Shown: one piece after another, positions 45,893 through 57,700 of the stretch | Layout of the letters: each line of letters begins with the position of its first letter | Numbering within the stretch: position 1 is the first letter of the stretch | NCBI RefSeq assembly: GCF_007655135.1 | Contig: NC_045128.1 | Coordinates: forward strand, 41,367,885-41,431,884 | DNA from: Punica granatum | Lineage: Eukaryota > Streptophyta > Magnoliopsida > Myrtales > Lythraceae | Reading direction: 5' to 3' | Length of the DNA stretch: 64,000 nucleotides | Translations under genes and position numbers: made by a program | Notes under the pieces: model-generated | Told to the model about the DNA's origin: nothing | The model's database searches: none | What the model saw: only the letters and a program-made list of their open reading frames with translations

Positions 45893-45966
45893 CGTTATGG
45901 TACTAATGTGAACCCGATGTGGCGACGAATCATGTCTCGGTTTTTGAAAAGCGGGCGGTATTTATA
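45893..45966 (-). promoter_or_regulatory. TATA box and upstream open frame of the bHLH gene
   Basis: TATAAATA lies at 45966-45959 on the minus strand, about 135 bases before the ATG. Between them a 12-codon upstream frame runs from an ATG at 45933 to TAA at 45895. If transcription starts about 30 bases after the TATA box, near 45930, the uATG lies at or just beyond the cap site, so its inclusion is uncertain. Confidence 0.45.
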
Positions 45967-45969
45967 CAT

Positions 45970-48870
45970 AAGCAGCAGATCTGAAAGGTCGTGGAAAAGC
46001 ACAAAAGTATAAGAGAAGCCATAAAAGAGAGTGATATCATGGGGACGAAGAAAACAACGTAAGACTGCCAGGGCAGGGTCGGTCGCATAGTCGTCGTCAA
46101 TGTCGTTGGGGGTATTGGCGTCAGCATTCTCGCATCGTCAGGTCCAGTTCCCTTTTCCCATTAGCCGCCAGGTTGGAATCAATTGTCGTGTCGTGCTGTT
46201 TACACGCGTGGCCTCTCCATCACAAAACAAGTCCCACTGATTAATCAAGAAGATATGAGAATCGATGAAAGTATTATAGCCTCATGCTACGACGGATATA
46301 CCTTCCCATTCGACGGTGGAGGAGCGATGGGTTCCCTAAGATGTCGGAAAACTTATATAAATCGCTAGTTCGGAGTGAAATGGAAAATCAATTATGAACC
46401 ATTCGAGGTGTCAATTTCCACTTCCACGCCGATTGACTTCCTTTCTAATTCTTTGTAGTTTTGGTATAAATTTAAAGACTTCGTAGACTTGGGACATGAT
46501 CTCAGATCATTATCCTTAATATATAATATACGATTTCGTGCGTGCACTCGTTACTCTTCTAACCCACTACGTCAAAGTCAAGCTCTACCTTTTTTTTTTT
46601 GGAATATATTTTTTCCGAATACAATCAAGATCGACTTTTTAACTTTTACTAACATGACTCCGTATCACAGTGACGTATTTAATACTTTTAATTTAAGCGT
46701 TTAGTACTTCAGTATAAGTGTTTAATATTTTTAGTAATCATGATTGGTTCAAGTGTTTTTTAATTTTACTTTAAATTTAAATATTTAGTATTATAATTGA
46801 AATATTTAGTATTTTATATAATTCATCATAAATAGTAAAAGTACTAAATAATTTAACTATAATACTAAATATTTAAATAAAGATATTAAGCACATCATAG
46901 TGATACCAACTGATATTAAAAATTTTCCTGCTTTTTATCTATTAACCTATCAAAGAATTCACAAAAGTTGAAGACAGACAAGGGAAAAGAAAAAGGGGAA
47001 AAAAGAAACCGTTTCCTCCATCATTATGGAAAAGAAGCAATTTCATTTATCCCATCCAATTGCTTTGTTTGTTTATACTTATCTTAATTTTACTTTTATC
47101 TCAATTTAATAACACGGTCATTACTTTTTTTATTTTTTTCTTCAAATTCTCTCTTATACTTTTTCTTATCCATTATTATAATTAATTTTTAATATTAATT
47201 TTTCTCCATTGTTCAACACTTTTCTTTAATGTCAATATTTTTTCTTCAATTTAACAACACAATCATTACTTTTTTATTTTCTTTTTAAAATTCTCTCGCA
47301 TACCTTTTTCAATTATTTTTACATTCGTCTCCTCAAATCAAATTTAATTTCGTTATCAAACACTATATTAGTTATTCATCGTGGTGGAAAGGAGCGATTC
47401 TAATTTACTAGTTGCTCAAAGGTATATCGAATATGTTCTCATTCGCATTCCAGTACTAATAATTCACAAATCAGAAATCTAAGCCATACACATGGATATA
47501 CAGATAGGAACTAAATTAAACTGGACGATGTTAATTTATCCTTAAGTAGTAAACTTTTTTTTTATTACTTTTTTTCGATTATAGAAAAGGTTGTGGACGT
47601 AGATAAATAAAATAAGAAACCTCGGATAGCAACTGTTCAAAATCCAGTAGTTGTAACCTAGGCAACTTCTCAGCAGGTGAGGCGGCACCTATCCGATGAT
47701 GCCCGCAACAATAAGTGCGTGGACAGCAGCATGAAGGGCCCGCCGGTTGGATATTTCATTGACTCTTTGTCCAGTAGGAAGCTTGCTACGAAGGTCACTA
47801 CTCCTAGCCTCTCTCACCAGAGCAGCATATGTATTCTCACTACTGTATAAATTGCGGCTTAGAGAGAGAGAGAGAGGGAATCAGAACCAAATATTGGCGT
47901 GTTGACAGTGACGATAGTGACCATTCACGTACAGATGAGTTAAACCTAGCTCTGAACTCTGAGCCATGCCCTGACCACAATCGTCGTCCCGTTGAGTCAA
48001 CCCCCGGATATAGTGACCTGTCGTACGTGTCTTCTTGGCCGTCCCGTCCCTGGGGATGTGCAAAAAAATAAATAACCGAACCGTTCTATCCCATAACAAT
48101 AAATAACCGAATTTTTTTGTTTTTTTTAAAATACGGTTTCTAAATTCTCGACTAATTCGGTTTCGGGACTATTACAATTTTTAATTTCAAAAAACTTGAT
48201 TAACCGTCTCATCTCGAATATATATAATATATGTAAATATACATATATATATTTAATTGAAAATAGTAAAAAATTGATAAATATGTAATCAAATGTATCT
48301 ATTTGTTTATACTTCTTTTTATCTTGATTGGACTCTCGAGTCTTGTAGAACTCAAACAATATAAATTTAATTCTAACATTAATTTTCTTAATTTGGGACC
48401 GATTTATTTTGAAACGGTTTTATGATTGCAATATGATTTCGGAATCGGTTTTGATTAAGAAAATTTCCTTCCCAAAAATTTGAGATGTTTACGATTAGCA
48501 CTGATAACCGAACCATTCCTTCCTGTGCCCACCTCTATTTGTCCCCATATGATCAATTAATCCATCTATATATCTTCTCTTTTACCATCTAAAGCGAAGC
48601 ATAATTAGCTCTCTCTTTTTTTTGGCTCGAACAAAGCATAATTGACTTACTCAAAGCTGCAAATTTGTATTGCAAGGTTATATGGGGCATCTTTCCATCC
48701 CCGTGGCGCAAAAAGGGAAAAGACATCTCGAAGCATCAGACAAGTATGAACGACCCACCTTCCCTCATCCATCGTAAGTTGTTTTTTTCTTTCTTTTGAG
48801 AAATCCAGCATAAATCCTATAATTATGAGGATGGACTTTTTCTTTTTTTTTTTTCCTTTAGATTTTTCAA
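45970..48870. other. AT-rich spacer with old MITE-like sequence
   Basis: No gene was recognised. The part at about 47060-47370 resembles the taacttt / aacacaatcattac MITE family seen at 17.5 and 50.5 kb. A GC-richer patch at 47640-48070 has an open frame (47829-48071) with no recognisable similarity. Confidence 0.4.
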
Positions 48871-49234
48871 TCCGAATTAATTGCACTAATAGTCCAAAAA
48901 TTTTCATAATATTACAAGTTGATCCGAAATTTTTTTTTAGTAACTTGTTGGTATATTAAATTTCAAAACCGTTTCGATATAGTACATTTCATAAATTCAT
49001 GATTGACGTTATTAGCAAAATGCTGATGTGCCAAGAATATTATAATAAAAATATTTTTAATTTTAATTAAAACTCCAAACTTTTTAAAATTTCAAAACGA
49101 CCTAAATGTTTTGAACTTTTTCAATTTTACCCCAACTCCTCTCTCTCCTCCACTATTCATCGTCTTTCTCCTCTCCCTTCACTGTTCATCGTCCCCAGAC
49201 CCGCCATCTCCTTTGACCCGGCGAGTTTCCGTCC

Positions 49235-49501
49235 AATGGCTCCCGGAAATCCGCGTAGAACGACTCCGTGGGAGTGGGGTTGAAGCTCGTCCCGCCGAGC
49301 GCTCCACCGATGACCTTGAAGACGGTGATGAGGACAAAGACGAGGGCGATGGTGATGGCCAAGGAGGCCCACGGCAGGACGTCCTAGTTGAGCCCGAGTA
49401 GGGAGGCGATGACCATTGTCGCCGCCTTGAGCGTCGAAGCGCAGAACACCCACCAGAAAGGTTGTTACCCCGTCCATGACCGCTAGTTTGATTGCCCCCA
49501 C
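49235..49501 (-). pseudogene. Captured fragment of a SIP1-type aquaporin gene
   Basis: From the ATG at 49501 the minus strand reads MGAIKLAVMDGVTTFL, then after a one-base shift WVFCASTLKAATMVIASLL, a TAG, and DVLPWASLAITIALVFVL, VFKVIGGALGGTSFNPTPT. This order is the N-terminus of plant small basic intrinsic proteins (SIP1), including the first pore motif in its SIP form, NPT. The frame is broken twice and the rest of the gene is missing. Both ends run into the MULE arms, as expected for gene capture. Confidence 0.85.
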
Positions 49502-49792
49502 CGTCCTGCTTGGTGAGACAGCAGAGAACCGGAGACAGAAGGGAGGGTTTGCAGAGCCGTCGGATTAGAGGGGTGAATTTCATGGGACGTTGAACGGGAA
49601 CTCGCCGGGTCGAAGGAGAGGGCGGGTCTGGGGATGATGAACAGTGGAATGGGGGGGAAGGGGGGGAGGAAGACGATGAATAGTGGATGAGAGAGAGGGG
49701 TTAGGGCAAAATTGAAAAAGTTCAAAAAATTTAGATCGTTTTGAAATTTTAAAGAGCTTGGAGTTTTACATTTAAAAATTTTTAAACAACCC

Positions 49793-50570
49793 ATTTGGTT
49801 TTAGGCAGTGTTATCAGAACCGGATCGGATGATGAACCGAAAGGGGTACGGGGTCATGGGTTTATGGGTTCAACCGGGAGTTCGATGGGTCGGACCGCTT
49901 TAAAATAAAATAAATATTCATATTATTAAAAAAAATTATGATAATTAAGATAAAAGTATGATGATTTTAAAGAAATATAACAATAGTATAAGAAAATATC
50001 TATATTTAATATTTCTTACTTCAAAATAAATATTTTATTTTAATAAGTACTTAAAAGTAGAGTTAAAAGAACAAAAAAGTGGTGGTGGCTTGGTTGGTAG
50101 TATGCTAATATGAAAAACAAGAGGTCATGAGTTCAAATCCTTACACAACCAACCAATTTTTACATTAAATAGGAAACTCATAGAATTGGTCGGTTCAATG
50201 GGTCTGACGGTTCAAAGCTACCATTTCGGTTTTTAGGCGAACTGGACCGGACATGGTGCCGGTTCCCGATCCAATCGGTCAAACCGACCGGTGGTCCGAT
50301 TCGGTTCTGATAACAATGGTTTTAGGATCGATTTTTAAAATTTTAATTCTAACTTTAACTATACTCACTATACAACAAAAATCAACAATACAATTATTAC
50401 TTTTTCCATTTTTTTCAATTTTTTTAACCACTCAATTTAAAATTTTTAATACTAAATTATCTTAACTATTAATTACTTTTTCACATTTTTTTCTCATAAT
50501 TCAACAACACAATCATTATAATCCAATTAAAAATCAAAATTCAACTCTACTTAACTCTAAAATCAAATAC
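49793..50570. mobile_element. MITE of the GTTTGGTTTTAG family, split by a nested hAT MITE
   Basis: The body after the nested element (atttttaaaattttaattctaac to ctctaaaatcaaatac) matches 17526-17780. Without the hAT MITE it is about 257 bases, close to the 255 of the other copy. It sits within the right arm of the Pack-MULE. Confidence 0.75.
49806..50318. mobile_element. hAT-type MITE, 513 bp, second copy
   Basis: Same family as 12361-12902: starts CAGTGTTATCAGAACCGG, ends TCTGATAACAATG. It is flanked by a perfect 8-bp duplication GTTTTAGG (49798-49805, 50319-50326). The orientation and the internal tRNA-like boxes are the same as in copy 1. Confidence 0.92.
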
Positions 50571-50876
50571 ACTATGAGTCGTTTTGCAATTTTAAAGAGT
50601 TTAGAGTAGAACGGCATCAAACACAGATGACGAAATGCATAACATCGAAACGGTTTTGAAACTTAATGTACCAACAAGTTATTAAAAAAATATTTTAGAC
50701 CAATCTAAAATATTTATGAAATATTTTGAATCACCGATACAATTAATCATTTTTAGCCCTATAACATTTGTTTCGTGGCACTCACACTCTTGATCATCTC
50801 CATGATTGGCCATCAAAATGCTACTGACGTGGACGTTACACCATCAAATTTGTCATAACAAGACAATAATTGTTCG

Positions 50877-51095
50877 CGTGGGCAATTTTTTATTGAAACA
50901 GAAACATTTAGAATATTGTTGCTCAAAAGTAAGTGATTAGACTCGAAACATATAAATTGTGGTTAATCATCCTGCCGTGGAACAGGCACGTGGGCAATTT
51001 TTTTATTGAAACAGAAACATTTATTGTTGCTCAAAAGTAAGTAATTAGACTCGGAACATATAAATTGTGGTTAATCATCCTGCTGAGGAACAAGC
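50877..51095 (+). repeat. Tandem duplication, two units of about 112 bases
   Basis: cgtgggcaattttttattg begins at 50877 and again at 50989. Both units run through gttgctcaaaagtaagt and ataaattgtggttaatcat with few differences. Confidence 0.85.
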
Positions 51096-51099
51096 TACT

Positions 51100-53152
51100 G
51101 AGTCGTATTAACTGGACTAACCATTACTGTATATGAATGTGTGTGTATGCCGCATGCGTGTCTACAATATATGCATGCAAGTCATAAAATAACTAACCGG
51201 GTTTCTAGCCCACAATCGGCGGAGGACCCCCTGAATAAACATCTTCGTACATATATTCCTTGATTGACCAGCATGGGGCAATGGTCCCCTATTACATTTG
51301 TCATAAGTATTAAATAATTCCTCAAAATCGGCGGTCGAGCGTATCGACTTCAGTCGTAGTGGCGAATTGGAGAAACATGTGTTTCAGTAATGAAGCAAAT
51401 CCGAACCTATATATTTCTAAGTGGGGAACCAAAGGTTTCTATGTTCGTACCATTGTTGTACATAATATCTTGGTTGTTGTGATCGAAGAGAAACGATCTC
51501 AAATATGATCATTTCGTCCCCGGATCGTGCGTGTTCCATGTTTTATGAAAATAATACTTTCTATAGATTGATTTCTAGTACTAGAAATAAAATAGCCGGC
51601 TAGCTCTATTCCCACAGTAAAGTCTCCGGCAACATTAACAATGCTATAACTGAAGAAATTGCGGCTCAATGTCCGTCTTTATTCTCCTCCTAAGCCCCAC
51701 TTAAATTTGTACTCCTCTTTTGGCGCATGTTATATGGTCGGAAGGAATCAACTGAATGATGGATACAAGTCTTCCAATCACACACACACACATATATATA
51801 TATATGGAGCTTCTTTTCGAACTGAAGCTCAATACTGAGTACGCATCGCGTGTGCTCCACGACATGATTAAATCCCGGGATACGTCAGCGTCAGCCAAGC
51901 TTGAGCTTGCTGATACCTGAAGGTGACTTGAAATGTCAATCGCTCGAACTGGCCTGCCCATTTTAATATATTGTGCATGCAAGAGCTAGTCAATTCTTGG
52001 GCCTGATATCAGATGTAGCCCAGTAGCAGGCCTAATTGCGACACGAATGCTCCTACACTATTCTGCTGCAAAAGCAAAAGGAACAAGGAAAATTATAATT
52101 TATTTTCATAAGAAAATTAGTTTCAGTTAAATAGTATTAACTAGGAATATAATTAATACTAGGTTAACACTAGTTATAATAATGAATTAAATTATTAATG
52201 CAAAGTAAAGTAAGAAAATACTTTTAAGTTGCCTGCCAAAATAAACTTCCTCTCTTTTTCTATTTGTTATTCATTAAAATTGAGTAAACTATACGATGTA
52301 ATAAAATTAATTGTTATTCACCGAAAAAATGAAAAATAATTGTTAAGATAAAGCAAAATCAATAAAAATTGTAAGCCTATGAAACAAATTCAAACTCTCT
52401 TTTTTTTTGGGTTGAAATTTTTTTCATATTGTCTTTGTAAAGGTTTAAAAGTATGAAACGTTATCTGCTTTATAGATAGATAATTTAAAACTTTTTTTTC
52501 TATAACAAGAAAATTAACTGTTAAATTCTGTCCCTTTGATCCTTCTATGCATCTGTAATGACGAATTGCCAGCAGCTCAATAATATCTAACATCACTATG
52601 CTTGGGACAATCTTGCTCTCATTTAATTCCTTTGTTTTACCTATATTTGTTGTTCTTCCTCGTTGCATGACCCGTCGCTTTTCTATTTTTTTTCCCAATA
52701 ACTGTTTCGTAGTTTAGACAACTTCTCGATCAGATGTCTCTCATGTACCCTATTTCCTATAACCATCCGAATTAGATGCTACGAAAAATCATTAATAGGA
52801 CCCGCCAGCACCTTTGATGTCAGATCTGCAAGGGCAGTAACTTTAAGATTTGCTGGTTAAAGTTATTGCTCCGTCTATCTGTCATCGAATTTAATATTCC
52901 ACCATAGTCATGGGTGCATCGACCAAATCCATTTGTCACATGGACCGCACAGTTAATTATGCTTTTTATTTTTTTGGGTAAATAATTATGTAATTTTTCT
53001 GTCTTCACTCAACCCAACCCAGCAAATTAAACATCTTCTTCGTCGATACAAATCTACCTCCAAACCTCAATCTATCCAAAAAGGGGAAAAAAAAATAATC
53101 TAAAGCTCAATCACCAGCACCACCCTTACTCTCGTTTTAATCCTCTCCATAC

Positions 53153-53201
<49 letters not shown>

Positions 53202-53320
53202 ACATTACTCATGCTAAACTAAATATTAACCTTGATATCCTCCCTTATTTTGGGTGCTCTCAGACTCATATTAATTGTTCCTCAAATTTATCGAACAAAA
53301 CTCATTATGCTTAGTCCGTC
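51100..53320. other. AT-rich spacer, no gene seen
   Basis: No protein family signal in any frame. A (TA)n microsatellite of about 38 bases lies at 53160-53198. Confidence 0.5.
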
Positions 53321-53321
53321 G

Positions 53322-54437
53322 TCACAAAACCTCCACTGCAGTATAACGCATGTCCGGCAAGCTCCCAGACAAATCAAATGTCAGCATCGAGGCTCTGGGC
53401 TTGGGCAGCCGGGAGGAGACTTCCGCCGGAAGGGTCTCCGGTGGTGCCGGGGCGGAACTCTGGCAATTCCCTAGCCATTTAGCCAACATGTACTTCTGCT
53501 TTCTCCACGGGCCCATGTGGATGTTTCTCTCCTTCATGCACCTCTTGGCGGCCCTGCACAGGATCTTGATCGCGGCCCTCAGCCGCTCGTCCTTGCCCAC
53601 AAAGACCTCGGGCAGCCGGCTGATCAGCTGGTTGTATTCACCGCTAGCCCTCGCCATCTCAAACTCGGCCCGGAAATTTAGCTCGACTATCACCCTCACT
53701 GCCCCTCTCTTCGGGTTTGATTTGTCGACGACTTCCAAATACGTGTGTTCCCCTGAAAGACGAATCAATTCATCCTCGAATCAGCGATCCTTTCATTCCG
53801 GAATCCATTTCTTGCTTCTCTAAATAAGATATCTGAGTCTCCTAAAACACCGGATCGATTCAATTACCTGCTGGGATCTCGTGCGAGCTCCTCCATTTGG
53901 ATTTGCATATGGCGCTGTTGAAACCGTTCTGCAGAAGCCCATTGCAGACTTCTCTTCTCAAGCAGATCCGGCAATATTCTCCGGTCACGTTCTCCCGGCA
54001 TTTACATTCGAAAGTAGCTAATTTCGATTGTCGTAGGCATTGTTTGGTCGCCTGTCTGATTTTGGACTCGGTCGAACTTGTCCTACACAATGTCGCCTGC
54101 AAGAAATCGAAGCCAAAAAGACATCAATCAATTAACTGCCCAAATCGTAATTCACAAATTTAATTACCCAATAAATAAATCGTGAAATTACCTGGAGGAG
54201 TTGTTCTTGGGAGTCCCAGAAGGCCTTCTTCTCCTCCGCATTGCCAGATTCCTCCTCCTCCTCCTCTAAATAATCATCGTATCCATTGCTCGAGCCACTC
54301 GAGCTCTCCAGCGACTCTAGAGCGCCATCGGAGAACCCGAAGAAATAATCCGAGAGACTCTCCGATTCACCGGAGAATTCGACCATGTTCTCGTAATTCC
54401 AGCGGGCTGCCGGAGTCTTTGCCGGTCGTAAACCCAT
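53322..54437 (-). CDS. DUF506 (PDDEXK-like) family protein, 301 residues
   Basis: Three exons, 54192-54437, 53868-54096 and 53322-53752, join in phase. Exon 1 (residues 1-82) holds MVEFSGESESLSDYFFGF and a strongly acidic Glu/Ser stretch. Exon 2 is Cys-rich (CKCRENVTGEYCRICLRR). Exon 3 carries the family core: HTYLEVVDKS, RVIVELNFRAEFEMARAS, YNQLISRLPEVFVGKDERL, MGPWRKQKYMLAKWLG. This order is that of plant DUF506 proteins, some of which (the Arabidopsis RXR group) respond to drought and root-hair cues; the biochemical activity is unknown. The length and the two introns fit the family. The start is the first ATG after the TATA box in this frame. Confidence 0.92.
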
Positions 54438-54507
54438 GGGATTTTTTTATTTTTATATTTTTGCTTTTTATCACGTGTCCTGAGCAACTCCCATAAGATT
54501 TGGTGCC

Positions 54508-54517
54508 GTATTTATAG
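54508..54517 (-). promoter_or_regulatory. TATA box of the DUF506 gene, with nearby ACGT motifs
   Basis: CTATAAATAC on the minus strand about 70 bases before the ATG at 54437. A perfect G-box CACGTG (54472-54477) lies between it and the ATG. Two further ACGT cores lie upstream near 54610 (CCACGTCA) and 54678. G-box/ABRE-like motifs would fit stress regulation, but that is inference. Confidence 0.6.
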
Positions 54518-54719
54518 TCCGAAGGATGTCTGATCCTGAGGGCAGGGGCCAGACCCACCAGTCCCAGGTGGACGAACAGGCCGCCGCGAACAGGTGTCTG
54601 TTCCGGGCTGACGTGGCGGGGACCTATTGGGGTAGGGACTAGCAGATTTTCACAGGGGCAGTAGACAGCTCTGCTCCACGTCGACTCGACCAATGGATTT
54701 GGGCAGGGGAGTTATTGTG

Positions 54720-57700
54720 GATATGCTCGAATATGCTGGATTTGTTTTTTAGGTATTATTTTTAACCTATAATTTGGCCGACAGCAATTATTGAATAATA
54801 AAAAAACTAAAGTGGTTTATCCTCGTTTAGTTAATGGGAATAAAGTTGGGGGGGATCTGGAAAAATATACTTTGAGGGGACCACTCCAATGACGAAACCA
54901 AACTCGACCTGCATCACTGAGCTTGCAACTAGTTGGTACTCTTAATTAAGTGTTACTTTTATTATTTCGCCGGATGACTGTATTCGGACGTGGACGGGTA
55001 ACTTATCCTCAGTTGTTTCCTTGTTCGTGTAAAAAATAAATTACGTTTTCACTCCGTCATTATGGCTTCCGTGCTCAGTGGACTCGTGTATCATGCAATT
55101 ATATGCACAATGTTGTTCGAATTTTAATACACATAAAACCTGACGTTCATGTTGAAAAAGGGAATCCAAGGATTTGATTTATCAAGTGATCGACGGGGCA
55201 ATTATTACACCACTAATATCTCTCACTGAACGCACGTATGGTAAGAAATTACATACTTCTAACATGAAGCATGGAAACTTTTATGATGTATTTGATTTCA
55301 GAGTTAAAGTAACTTTGATTTTAATTATGGATATAGTGTGTTGAGTTAAAGTTAAAGTTAAAATTTTTGATTTGAAAAATGTGTATTTTTATTGTGTAGT
55401 GTATTGAATTAAAATTAAAGTTAAAATTAAAGTGATTTTAACTCCAAAAATAAACAGACCATTAGTTTTACAACTCATGCAATGCATGCTAATTGGCATC
55501 AATTTTTTCGTCCGTGATTTTACATTATTCTATATGGAATATATAAGAGTCACGAAAATGAATATCCTTGTTGTGAAATTGATTCTTCTCCGCCAAGAGA
55601 GTATATTCCTCTCGATTTTATTAGATTCTGCTGATGACCTAAGGAATAATCACCACATACATACAGGATATACCATACCAAATTAATGTCCTTACATTAA
55701 TGAATTTTAGTGCAGGGACATAAGACGTCAATTCGAAATGAAGAGATTCGAAGTTCGATTCTTGCAAATAGGATTTATATTCGCTTTATTTCACTTATTT
55801 TTTTTATCTTTGTATCACTCTCTCAATCCTTCTTCATGATAAAAAAAAGTAAAATTATATATATATATATTTAATTGCTACTGCAAAGACCAATAGTGCA
55901 AGTTGCAATGGGATCATCATCACTGGTCCCAAAAGAAAAATAAAAATGAACAGAGGATAAGGGGTAAATGTGTCTTTTCAAGATGTCTGGTATCCCAGGA
56001 ACAGCCGATCCAATGGGCCGGAAAAGGCTGGTTTGGAGAGGGAAAAGCAGTTTAGCGGCGACGAGTTCAAGTTGCCGCGTCACAGTCGAAGATCCGCCAA
56101 GCAGACCTGCTTCTGATGCACTGAGCTGCTAACTGATCGAGTCAAACCACCGGAGTCAACGGTCGGCTCATCATTGATCTTCGCGCGGTGGCGGTGGCTG
56201 TAGCTGCAACTTGATCCGCGTTGGATCCAACCACTTCCAATTAGTTAAGTCGTCTCATCTCATCTCCCTTAATTAATCCGGATTAATTAAAATCACATTC
56301 TAAATATGAAACTCGTTTTCTTGACTGACTTATCCGTCAACTGATTGCAGTGGCAATCCATAGCTTCTGTTTCAAAATCTCAATCATGAATTCCATGGCC
56401 CTCTCTTCCAATAATGTACTCTTGCAAAATCATGGAACCGCTTGACTAATTTATACTGCAAAGGGACGCGTCCCCCGGTCCTCCATACATTTTATGGGAT
56501 CAGACTTCCAATATATATTGTGATTGTTGTGACGCTTTTGAGTTCAATCAACTTTTTCCGTTGCCACCTCGATCCATACTTAATTTGGCACTTGAACGGG
56601 AGTGTGGACACATTCGCGATTTGGTCCATTGAGATAAGTTACATGTCATGTCAGTTTACTCTTGTATGTTCCTTGAGGCATATTCCCACGTATATATGTG
56701 CGTGCAATAATTGATGGAATATCTGCTGTGGCATCAAAGAATTTAGCATCTATGTTAGGCTAATTCCAGTATTCGCATGCAGAACGAGATTAAACTACAC
56801 ATAACACACACACACCCATATATATATATAGATATATTTGATGAGTTGCATATATATGTTCATATTCATATCCAGACACATATATAATTAGATTTCTCTG
56901 AAAGCATTGCTGGCTATATAATAAATTATTACTTAATAATGTCATTTCAGTTTAAAATACTTTCTCAGCGAAATCCTTTGATATTCCAATCTCGGCGTCG
57001 TACATTAGCCAAGTAATAATTGTATATATAATTGTAATCGAAAAAATAACTCTATATATAAGACATATAAATGGATAATTACAGCTTGTTAGCATTAATA
57101 ATCAACCCGTATTTCACCGAAAAAAGAAAAAGAAAAGATATATCAACCCGTGTAAAAACGGACCGAATCATAAACCAAAAGCTCTCTCTTTCTGTCCTCG
57201 ATCCCCTTTTACTTTTCTTTTTTCGGGGTACTATTTTACTTGACACAGTGCAGTCTGCTAATTAATGTGTTATTATATGCATGGCAGAAACTGTTTATGC
57301 AAATTATTCAGGGAGAAGCACATGGTAAAAGGTGGCAGAATCTCTTCCTTTTCAGTTTTCACTTATAAAAAAAAACTATATATTTTGATGATTTCGGATA
57401 ATATATATGTATTTGTTCATCAACTAAACATTTACATATTATCCAGATCTTTGAAATCCTTCCATGAGATATAGGATCAGAGGAATAATATCACAAGTAG
57501 ATCTATCACTGTAACAACGTAAAATAGTAATAAAACTATTTTTTTTAGCCAGTGTCTTGATTTACATATTATATATACATATATCCATATTACATACAAC
57601 TCTGAATTATTGTAATAAGTAAAGATATTACATTGTATTTCTTTTTTTTATCTATGTTATTGCTAGAGTGTGATATAATTTACACGCGGTGTCAAACTTA

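Larger units (their letters stand above)
48874..50749. mobile_element. Mutator-like element with long TIRs carrying a captured gene piece (Pack-MULE type)
   Basis: The left end GAATTAATTGCACTAATAG and right end (complement of TGATTAATTGTATCGGTG) are diverged forms of the MULE end at 42477. Inside them the arms continue as inverted repeats (48874-49235 against 49590-49790 and 50575-50749). The centre is GC-rich and holds part of a SIP1 aquaporin gene. The right arm is split by a MITE that itself contains a hAT MITE. The 9-bp flanks agree at only 6 positions, so the exact ends are uncertain. Confidence 0.7.

Noticed and set aside
49111..49794. Five overlapping open frames on both strands (up to 134 codons)
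   Set aside because: They arise from GC-rich MULE arms and the out-of-frame SIP1 fragment. The true homologous reading is frameshifted and has a stop.
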